A stretch of 40,866 bases of DNA from SURF-32 sp964648365 (GTDB taxonomy: Bacteria; Planctomycetota; Phycisphaerae; UBA1845), in assembly GCA_964648365.1 (NCBI GenBank), contig CAZYLK010000035.1, positions 1-40,866 on the forward strand, written 5' to 3'. Shown one piece after another: positions 23,618 through 30,939 of this stretch. The notes under the pieces are model-generated. The model was given only the letters and a program-made list of their open reading frames with translations, did not search any database and had not been told where the DNA came from. Position 1 is the first letter of the stretch. The number at the start of each line of letters is the position of its first letter. The translations under genes and the position numbers were made by a program.

Positions 23618-24544
23618 TTACTCACACCGGCGGCTCTTGCCGACCAGCTTGCAGACGCCGTTGCCGCCGCCGGGGCAACTCAGCGTCGTCTTGACCTTCT
23701 TGCGGCAATCCTTGGCATTCTCGCAGTCGTCCTGCGTTCGATACGGATCGCCCACCTCGGGGCAATTGTCGCAACCACCCTTGGGCTTGCTCTTCTTGAG
23801 CGTGTAGGTGCAGCGCGTGCCGCCGGCGCCGAACTCGGCGCCGAGAATCTGCGAGGTCAGGCCGGGGACGGTAATGCGCTGGAGCAGATTGCCGCCCTTG
23901 TCGTACTGGAACAGGTCGCTGGTGCCGAAAGCGCCGGGGATCCACAACGTGTCGTCGGCCGCGTCCCAGGCGATGCCGTAGCCGCCGGGGATCGACACGG
24001 CAAACTCCGACAGCAGATTGCCGTCGAGGTCGTACTGCTGGATGCGGTCGGACGAGCCGACGTTGTTGGTCAGCCAGAGCGTGCCGGTGCGGGCGTCGAA
24101 GGTCACGCCCGAGCTGCGCCGCTCGGGGACGAAGAGCACGTCGACGTCGTTCCAGTCGGCGTCGCCCTGCACCAGGGCGAAATTGGTGTCGAAGTCGTTG
24201 TGGGCGACGCTCCAGTTGTGGACGCCGTCGCTCGCGCCGTCGTACAGGCTCTCGAACCTTGGATTGGTGTACCGCCCGGCCAGGGGCGTGCCGTCCAGGT
24301 CGTATTCCTGACCGACCTGGCTTCCGTTCTGGCCGATGCACTTCATGGTGCCGGTGACGACCAGACCGGGGCCGTCGGTGTTGGCGCTGCGATTGAACTG
24401 GCGGATGACCTCACCGTTCTGCACCACGAAGGTGGTCGGCGTGCTCCAGTCGTTGAGGAAGAGCTCGCTGGTCTGGGCGAGGGCGGCGCTGCTGAGCAGA
24501 GCCGACAGAACTACGGTGGCGATGCATCGGGACGTCGTCTTCAT
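23618..24544 (-). CDS. Secreted propeller-like protein with Cys-rich tail
   Basis: A 308-residue exported protein. The ATG at 24544 has GGAGGAG eight bases upstream and a signal peptide (MKTTSRCIATVVLSALL, cleavage after ALA). The body has NHL/6-bladed-like repeats: SSGVTFDARTGTLWLTNN, RIQQYDLDGNLLSEF, YGIAWDAADDTLWIPG and LFQYDKGGNLLQRI. About 60 C-terminal residues form a Cys-rich unit with nine Cys (CDNCPEVGDPYRTQDDCE ... CKLVGKSRRCE), different from the tails of its neighbours. It is separated from the WD40 gene by about 170 bases on the same strand. Role unknown. Confidence 0.8.
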   Translation of the reverse strand: MKTTSRCIATVVLSALLSSAALAQTSELFLNDWSTPTTFVVQNGEVIRQFNRSANTDGPGLVVTGTMKCIGQNGSQVGQEYDLDGTPLAGRYTNPRFESLYDGASDGVHNWSVAHNDFDTNFALVQGDADWNDVDVLFVPERRSSGVTFDARTGTLWLTNNVGSSDRIQQYDLDGNLLSEFAVSIPGGYGIAWDAADDTLWIPGAFGTSDLFQYDKGGNLLQRITVPGLTSQILGAEFGAGGTRCTYTLKKSKPKGGCDNCPEVGDPYRTQDDCENAKDCRKKVKTTLSCPGGGNGVCKLVGKSRRCE

Positions 24545-24596
24545 CTGTTTCTCCTCCGCGGCCGGCGCCTTCCTGGGGTCGTGCCGCAAAGACCCC

Positions 24597-24625
24597 ATGA
24601 TATCACTTCGGCGACCGCGATTCAA
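24597..24625 (-). promoter_or_regulatory. Promoter of the secreted propeller gene
   Basis: On the minus strand TTGAAT (24620-24625) and TATCAT (24597-24602) are 17 bases apart. Transcription would begin near 24590, about 46 bases before the ATG at 24544, leaving room for its GGAGGAG ribosome site. Confidence 0.45.
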
Positions 24626-24820
24626 TCCTGCGCGATCCCTCGCGAAGCCGGCCGCACGCCCCTTGACCGGCGCGGCCGGAACCCGATGATGCGGCGGCTC
24701 TGCGCGCTACAATGGTGGGGCGGCAGGGGTGGAGCGATCGTTGGGCCGGAGTCGTGCCGACCGCGACGACTCCGCGGCGCCGAGGTGCTGGAGCGCCAGG
24801 ATGCCCGGACGTGCGGCAAT

Positions 24821-24907
24821 CCCGGCATGAATGCCGGGGCTCAGGGTACGCCCGGCGCGGATCGCCGGGGCTCAGGGGGCTCCTGGCATGGATGCCGAGG
24901 GCGTCAG
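24821..24907 (+). repeat. Three tandem hairpin repeats upstream of lepA
   Basis: Three copies of a 30-31 base unit follow one another: CCCGGCATGAATGCCGGGGCTCAGG (from 24821), CCCGGCGCGGATCGCCGGGG... (from 24851), and CCTGGCATGGATGCCGAGGGCGTCAG (24882-24907). Each is an inverted repeat, and the second keeps its pairing through compensating changes (CAT..ATG becomes GCG..CGC). The array ends about 40 bases before the lepA ATG, and a TACAAT lies upstream at 24708-24713, so it is probably in the lepA leader. Confidence 0.7.
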
Positions 24908-24948
24908 CGAACATTTCCCCGCCACGATCCCGGTCCGTCGAGTCGTCC

Positions 24949-26748
24949 ATGTTCGACCGCAGCCTTATTCGCAATTTCAGCATCATCGCCCACATTGACC
25001 ACGGCAAGAGCACGCTGGCCGACCGGCTGCTCGAACACGCCGGGGCGGTCAGCAAGCGCGAGCTGCGCGAACAAATGCTCGACGACATGGACCTCGAGCG
25101 GGAGATGGGCATCACCATCAAGGCCAACCGGGCGACGATCTTTCATAACTACAAGGGTCAGCGGTACATGCTGAACCTGCTGGACACGCCCGGGCACGTG
25201 GACTTTCACTACGAGGTCTCCCGGGCGCTGGCCGCGTGCGACGGCGTGCTGCTGCTGGTCGACGCCACCCAGGGCGTGCAGGCTCAGACGGTCGCCAACG
25301 CCTACATGGCGGTCGAGGCGGGCAAGGAGATCGTGCTGGTCATCAACAAGATCGACCTGCCGGGCGCCCATGCCGAGGACGTGGCGCTGGAAGTCGAGCA
25401 GGTGCTGGGCATCGAGGCGGCGGACGCGCTGTTCGTCAGCGCCAAGACCGGCCAGGGCATCAACGACCTGTTCGCCGCGATCTGCGAGCGCATTCCCGCG
25501 CCGGTCGGCAATCCGGACAAGCCGCTCAAGGCGCTCATCTACGACGCCAAGTCCGACCCGCACCGTGGCGTCATCAGCCACATCCGCGTGTTCGACGGGA
25601 AATTCAAGCGGGGCGACCGGATCGAGCTGATGGCCGTCGAGCGGACGTACATCGTCACCGAAGTCGGCAAGTTCTCGCCCAAGCCGGGGCCGGTCGACTC
25701 GCTGTGGGCCGGCGAGGTGGGCTACATGGTGGCGGGCATCAAGACGCTGGCGGACGTCAACATCGGCGACACGATCACGCTGGTCAGCAACCCGACTGAA
25801 AAGCGGATGCCGGGATACCGGCCGCCCATGCAGATGGTCTTCTGCGATTTCTTCCCCGGCACCGGCACGTCGACCGAAGCCCTGCGCGAAGCGATGGAAA
25901 AGCTGTGGGTCAACGACTGCTCGTTTACCTACGAGACGGTCGGCTCGGACGCGCTGGGCATCGGTTTTCGCTGCGGGTTCCTGGGCCTGCTGCACATGCG
26001 GATCATTCAGGAGCGGCTGGAACGCGAAAGCGACGTCAACGTCGTCCAGACCGCGCCCACGGTCAACTACGAGATTCTGCTCAAGGACGGCACGGTTCAG
26101 CGGATCGAATCGCCCAGCGAACTGCCGGACCTGACCCGCATCGAAGAAATCCGCGAACCGATGATCCGGGCTCAGATCATCGCGCCGGCCGACTGCATCG
26201 GCGTGATCATGACGCTCTCGCTGGAGCGGCGCGGCACACAGAAGAAAAGCGAGTACCTGTCGCAGACGCGGGTCATGCTCACGTACGAGTTCCCGCTCAA
26301 CGAGGTCATCTACGACTTTTTCGACAAACTCAAGAGCTGCACCCGCGGCTACGGGACCATGGACTACGAGGTGACCGATTACAAAGCCGGCGACCTGGTG
26401 AAGATGGACATCCTGGTCAATGGCACGCCGGTGGACGCCCTGTCCATTATCGTTCACCGCGACAAGGCCCAGACCCGCGGCCGCCGGCTCCTGACGCGCC
26501 TGCGCAAGGAAATCCCGCGGCACCAGTTCGAAATCCCGCTCCAGGCGGCCATCGGGGCCAAGATCATCGCTCGCGAGACCATCAAGGCCTTCCGCAAAGA
26601 CGTCACCGCGAAGTGCTACGGCGGCGACATCACCCGCAAGCGCAAGCTGCTGGAAAAGCAGAAGGAAGGCAAGAAGCGGATGAAGATGGTCGGTAACGTG
26701 GAGATTCCGCAGGAAGCGTTTGTTTCGATTCTGGATCCAGACGAGTAG
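24949..26748 (+). CDS. lepA: Elongation factor 4 (LepA)
   Basis: A 599-residue translational GTPase that acts on the ribosome under stress and in initiation or assembly. It matches LepA in length and layout: G1 AHIDHGKST (14-22), G3 DTPGHVDF, G4 NKIDLPGA, then domains II and III, the EF4-specific DYEVTDYKAGDLVKMDILVN and the C-terminal RETIKAFRKDVTAKCYGGD...RKRKLLEKQKEGKKRMK block. The ATG at 24949 starts the conserved N-terminus; the frame upstream to 24712 reads through the hairpin array and is not coding. No clear ribosome site precedes it. Confidence 0.97.
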   Translation: MFDRSLIRNFSIIAHIDHGKSTLADRLLEHAGAVSKRELREQMLDDMDLEREMGITIKANRATIFHNYKGQRYMLNLLDTPGHVDFHYEVSRALAACDGVLLLVDATQGVQAQTVANAYMAVEAGKEIVLVINKIDLPGAHAEDVALEVEQVLGIEAADALFVSAKTGQGINDLFAAICERIPAPVGNPDKPLKALIYDAKSDPHRGVISHIRVFDGKFKRGDRIELMAVERTYIVTEVGKFSPKPGPVDSLWAGEVGYMVAGIKTLADVNIGDTITLVSNPTEKRMPGYRPPMQMVFCDFFPGTGTSTEALREAMEKLWVNDCSFTYETVGSDALGIGFRCGFLGLLHMRIIQERLERESDVNVVQTAPTVNYEILLKDGTVQRIESPSELPDLTRIEEIREPMIRAQIIAPADCIGVIMTLSLERRGTQKKSEYLSQTRVMLTYEFPLNEVIYDFFDKLKSCTRGYGTMDYEVTDYKAGDLVKMDILVNGTPVDALSIIVHRDKAQTRGRRLLTRLRKEIPRHQFEIPLQAAIGAKIIARETIKAFRKDVTAKCYGGDITRKRKLLEKQKEGKKRMKMVGNVEIPQEAFVSILDPDE

Positions 26749-26830
26749 CGAGCGGAATGGCGAATGAAGACGTTCCGACAGTGCTGGCACGGTTTCCCGC
26801 TGGATCGCGGATGAGACACGCGTTCATTAT

Positions 26831-27181
26831 GTGACGTTCTCCCCGGTGAGTGCTGCGGTGGGACTGATCGACGTCTGCCTGTACGCGGGCGGGGCTCCGG
26901 CTATCGCCATCCCGCTCGCACTTCTGATGCTCGTAATCATCGCGATTGCGCGACATCGCCGCGATATGCCTGATCCAACTGTCTGCGCTCGTTGCGGATA
27001 TGACCTGACAGGAAACGTGTCGGGGCGGTGTCCGGAGTGCGGGGCAAGGCTGGATGACAACCCGACGGACCGGAGGAACGCGCGCCGCCGATACGCCGCG
27101 ACGCGTTCACACGCAACGACTTACTCTTGCTGCGGGGATCCCGTCCCCAGAGCCTTGACTCTCGACTCAAATACCCTGTGA
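26831..27181 (+). CDS. Small zinc-ribbon membrane protein
   Basis: A 116-residue protein with one membrane helix (about residues 22-40) followed by a four-Cys ribbon (Cys52, Cys55, Cys67, Cys70, in CARCGYDLTG and RCPECG), the same type as the 3962-4450 product. The start is a GTG at 26831 without a clear ribosome site; an internal ATG would cut the helix. Its last 20 codons overlap the 3' end of the convergent DUF4268 gene by 61 bases, and this tail is not conserved-looking, so the stop may have moved downstream after the neighbour arrived. Function unknown. Confidence 0.65.
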   Translation: MTFSPVSAAVGLIDVCLYAGGAPAIAIPLALLMLVIIAIARHRRDMPDPTVCARCGYDLTGNVSGRCPECGARLDDNPTDRRNARRRYAATRSHATTYSCCGDPVPRALTLDSNTL

Positions 27182-28119
27182 AAGAGCTCCAGCTTCTGCC
27201 TCAACCACTCGTGCTGCTGCGGCCAATCGTCCTTCTTATTGAGGTCAGCAGGCTTACCAATCTGAATGCGGCAGATCTGATAGTCGTCCGGATTGTACCA
27301 GTGCAACGGTTCGCCGATTTCACGCTCGATCGCTTCCCGTTGGCTGGCGAGCTCGGCGAAGTAAGCCTTGGAGTTGCGATCATACGTAACCAGTTCGACC
27401 CGGTTCTCACCACCACCCCAGCTATTGGTCTGATAGTTCCACGTCGAGGCGACGGCATCGAGATGCACACCGCTGCGGCCGACGCTGAAGGTCATGAACG
27501 TTGAAGGCTTCGGCTTCTGTCCGCGCAGCGAACTACGGCTCTTCATGTACTCGGCAAAGGACACCCAGTACGCAAGTTGCATCTGTCGTGTCTGCGTCGA
27601 CGCCCCGCCGCTCTCCCGGTCGGCCAGCGCCTGTATCGACCGCGCCCAATCGTTCGGCTGGCAGACGACGTTGAACTTTGGAGCGAGCGGCGACTCAGCA
27701 ATCTTCCATAATTCCACTTCCAATCCGAAGAAGTTGAATCGCTCACCCGTGATCTCATTGAGCCAGTCGAGGGCCGCGCGATGCTCGTCCGTGAAGCGCT
27801 GCGCGATCCACACGACGGTCACCGCATTCAAGCCGGCAGCGTACGTAAGAAGCTGTCCCAGGTGTGTGTGGTCTGTCCGCTCGAGCTGATTCTCAATCAA
27901 CACCCAGTTGCCGGTTATCGTATCCTTGCAGAGAATATCCGCCCGAAACGGTCCGACGCTTCGCTCCTGTGCCTCGACTTCCAACTCGACACCGATGGTC
28001 TCGCCCAGCAGCGCGATATTACCGGGCTCTGCGAGCCAGGGTGTAAACTCACCGGCTTCGCTTCGCCACGCCTCGCGAAGGTCGACTCGCTCCAGTCGGC
28101 CCAATGGTGAAGTAGTCAT
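27121..28119 (-). CDS. DUF4268 / PD-(D/E)xK-like protein
   Basis: A 332-residue protein with an N-terminal nuclease-like domain and a DUF4268-type C-terminal half. The N-domain carries RADILCKD and VLIENQLERTDHTHLGQLLTYAAG, giving Asp61 and Glu76-x-Gln78, the D...ExQ variant of the PD-(D/E)xK fold. The C-half has YWVSFAEYMKSR and HWYNPDDYQICRIQIG. Family members are frequent in mobile and defence regions; a DNA-cleaving or DNA-sensing role is inference. The ATG at 28119 has AGGAG eight bases upstream; the longer frame to 28164 lacks one. It is the last gene of the leftward run that begins with clpV. Confidence 0.75.
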   Translation of the reverse strand: MTTSPLGRLERVDLREAWRSEAGEFTPWLAEPGNIALLGETIGVELEVEAQERSVGPFRADILCKDTITGNWVLIENQLERTDHTHLGQLLTYAAGLNAVTVVWIAQRFTDEHRAALDWLNEITGERFNFFGLEVELWKIAESPLAPKFNVVCQPNDWARSIQALADRESGGASTQTRQMQLAYWVSFAEYMKSRSSLRGQKPKPSTFMTFSVGRSGVHLDAVASTWNYQTNSWGGGENRVELVTYDRNSKAYFAELASQREAIEREIGEPLHWYNPDDYQICRIQIGKPADLNKKDDWPQQHEWLRQKLELFHRVFESRVKALGTGSPQQE

Positions 28120-28212
28120 CGTTCGCTCCTGTGTTTGCAGCCGAAGTGCGGATCGCGCGGGCACTCGTCACGGTGGCCCGCGGGAATGGGCTCGCCTCCA
28201 TGCACTACCTGC

Positions 28213-28386
28213 CTACATCTTACGGCCGCCTGGTTCGAAGTCGTCGTCGAGCCAGCGCACGAAGTGCTCGGCGTGAAGAACGTATGTATGCTTCGACTTC
28301 TCGGCAAGAGTTGTACCTTCGATCAGGGTCTTGTACCGCTCAAGGGCGTCTTTCACTTCCCGTAGAGCTTCAATGCTTATCTTCAT
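28213..28386 (-). CDS. 57-residue protein between two nuclease-like genes
   Basis: A small gene in a frame different from the longer open frames covering it. It starts at the ATG at 28386, 17 bases inside the 3' end of the preceding gene, and ends at a TAG at 28213. The product begins MKISIEALREVKDALERY (a heptad-like helix) and continues KSKHTYVLHAEHFVRWLDDD to a short FEPGGRKM tail. The KxTYxxHAExFVRWL block resembles the start of phage-integrase-like DNA-binding (SAM-like) helical domains. Overlap with its neighbour and the coherent amphipathic sequence support a real, co-translated gene; the function is unknown. Confidence 0.65.
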   Translation of the reverse strand: MKISIEALREVKDALERYKTLIEGTTLAEKSKHTYVLHAEHFVRWLDDDFEPGGRKM

Positions 28387-28999
28387 GTCGATGCTCTCGC
28401 TGGAAATCGGAATTCGGTTGAACGCTTGGTGCCAATCCTCCTAATTCGCGTTCCCGCCTACGTGATCGCTCGCGATTGCACGCTCTCGCGAGGGAAAACA
28501 GGTGAACGGTGCGAAGCGTATCGTCCATAAAGTACGATCGGGTACCCTCAAACGTCTGCGCAATCTGTTCGATGATCTCTGGAAAAAACCAAACCTCGAT
28601 GTCAAGCGACTGGGCAAGCTCCAGCGCCTCCTGTTTTGCGCTCCACGTCACGATGACTCGCCTGTAATTGCCATCAGTGAATCCATATCGCTCCAGTGCC
28701 TCCCGCACTTCCCGGCGCCGAAACTTGCGCTGATCAAAGTAGCCGACAGTTCTTCGCTGCTGTGGCTGAAGCAGCCGCTGCTTCAGTTTCGTCGGGCTAT
28801 ACTCAACGGCCGTCAACTCGCTGAATGCCCCCGAGACTGAGACACCGCTCTCGATGTGATATCGCCCGCTTTCCGGATTACGGGGATCGATGGCCAACAA
28901 GTCGATTTCCAACTGGCCGCCGCAGCGAATGTTGGGGATTGTTGCCCAGTGTTTTACGTAGCGAACATACGCCTCAACGATCTTCTCCGTTGTCTCCAT
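28370..28999 (-). CDS. Restriction-endonuclease-like protein
   Basis: A 209-residue protein with a PD-(D/E)xK-like core at the N-terminus: after WATIPNIRCGGQ comes LEIDLLAID (Asp33), then YHIESGVSVSG (Glu50). The usual Lys after the Glu is missing (ESG), so either the metal site is permuted or the protein is not active alone. A helical basic middle (RRREVREALERYGF) and the strand RRVIVTWSAK follow. GGAG lies before the ATG at 28999. It follows the DUF4123 gene after 52 bases and overlaps the 57-residue gene by 17, making a three-gene module with the DUF4268 protein. The target is unknown. Confidence 0.7.
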   Translation of the reverse strand: METTEKIVEAYVRYVKHWATIPNIRCGGQLEIDLLAIDPRNPESGRYHIESGVSVSGAFSELTAVEYSPTKLKQRLLQPQQRRTVGYFDQRKFRRREVREALERYGFTDGNYRRVIVTWSAKQEALELAQSLDIEVWFFPEIIEQIAQTFEGTRSYFMDDTLRTVHLFSLARACNRERSRRRERELGGLAPSVQPNSDFQREHRHEDKH

Positions 29000-29051
29000 A
29001 CTCGAACTCCAGGCGTCCCCGCCGTTCCCTGCTTCAGACGGCGCTGGACAA

Positions 29052-29597
29052 CTACGCCCCCGCCCCCAGCGGCACGCGTTCCACCCTTGGTGACGACGTG
29101 TGCTTCCACATGCGCAGGACGGAGCCTTCTTCGTCCTCCATGCCGAAGAACTTGGCGTCGCCGAAGATCTGCGCCATTTCCTGGTCGTTGCAGGTGGGCA
29201 GGTAGACGCGGAAGACGCGGGGGTCGTAGAAGCGGAAGTAGACGCTTTCGCCCTGCGGGCTGCGGACCATGAGGAACTTGCGGAAGTGTTTGCGCATCTC
29301 CATGAACGGGGCGCGGTCGTCGACGCAGGCGTAGATGCCCCAGTGCCGGCCCCAGCCTTCCGTCATCAAGGCGCGGGTGAGCGGGGCGGCCGGGTCGAGC
29401 TGGACCAGGTAGGGCGCGGCCGCGGCCAGGTCCGGCGCGAGGTCTCCGCTGAACAGGCAGCAGTTGGGCAGCTTGCTGCCCGCCAGCCGCGTCAGCAGGC
29501 CCGGCACGCTGGCGCCATCCAGCACCGCGTACAGGTGGCTCTTGCGGTGGCGGAAGAGCACTTCGTGCAGCGTCTTGAATGCGGGGTCTTCGAGCAT
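29052..29597 (-). CDS. DUF4123 type VI secretion effector adaptor
   Basis: A 181-residue DUF4123 protein. Such proteins (Tap-1/TEC) are chaperones that load a cargo effector onto VgrG in type VI secretion. Family features visible are HLYAVLDGA, the LAPYLVxLD-type segment (APYLVQLDP), GWGRHWGIY, a helix with RKHFRKFLMV and the strand YFRFYDPRVFRVYL. It lies at the end of the vgrG-to-propeller set, four bases after the second propeller stop, so it is expressed with them. It is cytoplasmic. The most likely client is the 1336-residue protein encoded upstream in the same run. Confidence 0.88.
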   Translation of the reverse strand: MLEDPAFKTLHEVLFRHRKSHLYAVLDGASVPGLLTRLAGSKLPNCCLFSGDLAPDLAAAAPYLVQLDPAAPLTRALMTEGWGRHWGIYACVDDRAPFMEMRKHFRKFLMVRSPQGESVYFRFYDPRVFRVYLPTCNDQEMAQIFGDAKFFGMEDEEGSVLRMWKHTSSPRVERVPLGAGA

Positions 29598-29601
29598 GCG
29601 A

Positions 29602-30939
29602 TTAATCCGCGGGTCCGGCGGTCAAAACGTAAAGGCGATCGGTGGTCGCGACAAGCACCTCGCCCCGCGCGGTCTGGATCGGCGGCGTCGTAACGGACCG
29701 CGGCGAGAAGTCATGCAGTTGGCGGTGCGTTCCCTTCTGGTCGATCACGCCCAGTTCGTTTCCAGCGGCGAGCAGGAGCTGGTCGTCCGCGGTAACGCCG
29801 GCGCCGGCCACGCGACCGGCCGCGATATGGCGCCAGAGTTCCCTGCCCTGCGCGTCGACGGCGATCACATGCGTTCGCGTCAGCACGAAGGCGCGATGAT
29901 CCAGACTGACGATCGGAGCGGCGACGGGTTCGCCGACGTCGGCCGGCAGCACAGCGACGTACCGACGGCCGCCGTCGGGTTCGATCAGCCACAGGGCGAG
30001 GGTGCGATCCACGGCCGCAAGCAGGTAGATGCGGCCGGCCTCGTCGAGGCTGAGCCATCGCGGCTCGAATGCGGCGGTTAACGCTGTTGTCAGCACGCCG
30101 CCGCCGTCCACGAGGCCGATGCGGCCGTCCGCGGCGAAGGTCAGTTCATCGCCGCGCATCGCGCAGGCGAAGTGCGCGGCGATACCGGCCAGGTCGGCGA
30201 CGATCTGCGTGACGAGTTCGTCGGCCGCCAGCCCCCCGCCGCGCTGGTCCGTCAGTTTTCTTACTTCCAGGAGAAAGTCGCGCGGCTCGATGCCTGCGTG
30301 TGGATCGGTCGTTTTCTCGACGCTGACGGCCCGCAGCACGCCGCCCTCAACCTTGATGATGCGACGTTCGTACGCGGCGCCGTACGTCAGCGCAACGTCA
30401 AAGCGCTTCTTTCCGTCGGCGAGGCCGATGGCAGAGAGATTGCCCGACGGCTGAGGGGCGTAAAAGATGTCGCCCTCCGCGTCGATCGCGCACATGCCCG
30501 CGGCTTTGACGCCGGCGGCACGTCGCGTCCCGTCCAAGGAATACAGTGCCCACCGCGCCGGGCCGTAGACGAGGATCGCCCCCCCGGAAGACACGATCGC
30601 CTCGGCATCAAGCCCGTCCGGCAGCGCCGCTTCGACCGCCACCCGCATCGACCCGCGCGGCGCGTCGGACGGCAAGCGCGATGCGCCGGTCAGATCGCCG
30701 CCCGCGACGCCCGCCTTCGGCGACGGCGCCTCGGCGCGCGGCAGCGGCCTCGGATCGGCGATGGGCTGAATCGTGGCGACATGCTGCGGCTTCACTGGTG
30801 CATCCTTCCAGATGGATCGCCATGCATCATCCGCGGCTGGCCGGGCGGCGGCGCAGGCGGACGGGCTCGCCATGCAAGCTGCCACGCAGAGCAGCCCGAA
30901 GACCCGGTTCAGGCAATCAGGCAGGGCACGAGAACGCAT
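29602..30939 (-). CDS. Propeller lipoprotein of the type VI island
   Basis: A 445-residue protein, the second of a tandem-duplicated pair. The ATG at 30939 has GGAGG five bases upstream and begins a lipoprotein signal (MRSRALPDCL, hydrophobic, VAAC at Cys22), so it should sit in the periplasm on a membrane. After a Pro/Ala-rich linker come beta-propeller blades resembling PQQ/WD-type repeats (ARWALYSLDGTRR, GDIFYAPQPSGNLSAIGLADG, WLSLDEAGRIYLL, DDQLLLAAGNELGVID). Blocks such as WLSLDE.GR.YL and TADDQLL.AAG are shared with the upstream product at 30917-32140. It overlaps that gene by 23 bases. Role unknown; an immunity or scaffold function is a guess from location. Confidence 0.8.
   Translation of the reverse strand: MRSRALPDCLNRVFGLLCVAACMASPSACAAARPAADDAWRSIWKDAPVKPQHVATIQPIADPRPLPRAEAPSPKAGVAGGDLTGASRLPSDAPRGSMRVAVEAALPDGLDAEAIVSSGGAILVYGPARWALYSLDGTRRAAGVKAAGMCAIDAEGDIFYAPQPSGNLSAIGLADGKKRFDVALTYGAAYERRIIKVEGGVLRAVSVEKTTDPHAGIEPRDFLLEVRKLTDQRGGGLAADELVTQIVADLAGIAAHFACAMRGDELTFAADGRIGLVDGGGVLTTALTAAFEPRWLSLDEAGRIYLLAAVDRTLALWLIEPDGGRRYVAVLPADVGEPVAAPIVSLDHRAFVLTRTHVIAVDAQGRELWRHIAAGRVAGAGVTADDQLLLAAGNELGVIDQKGTHRQLHDFSPRSVTTPPIQTARGEVLVATTDRLYVLTAGPAD

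Noticed and set aside
24712..24948. Upstream extension of lepA
   Set aside because: Would translate the hairpin array; LepA homology begins exactly at the ATG at 24949.
24904..26790. 628-codon minus-strand frame
   Set aside because: Antisense to lepA over its full length; no family features.
28116..28307. 63-codon minus-strand frame
   Set aside because: Overlaps the better-supported 57-residue gene in another frame; Arg/Thr/Ser-rich with no ribosome site.
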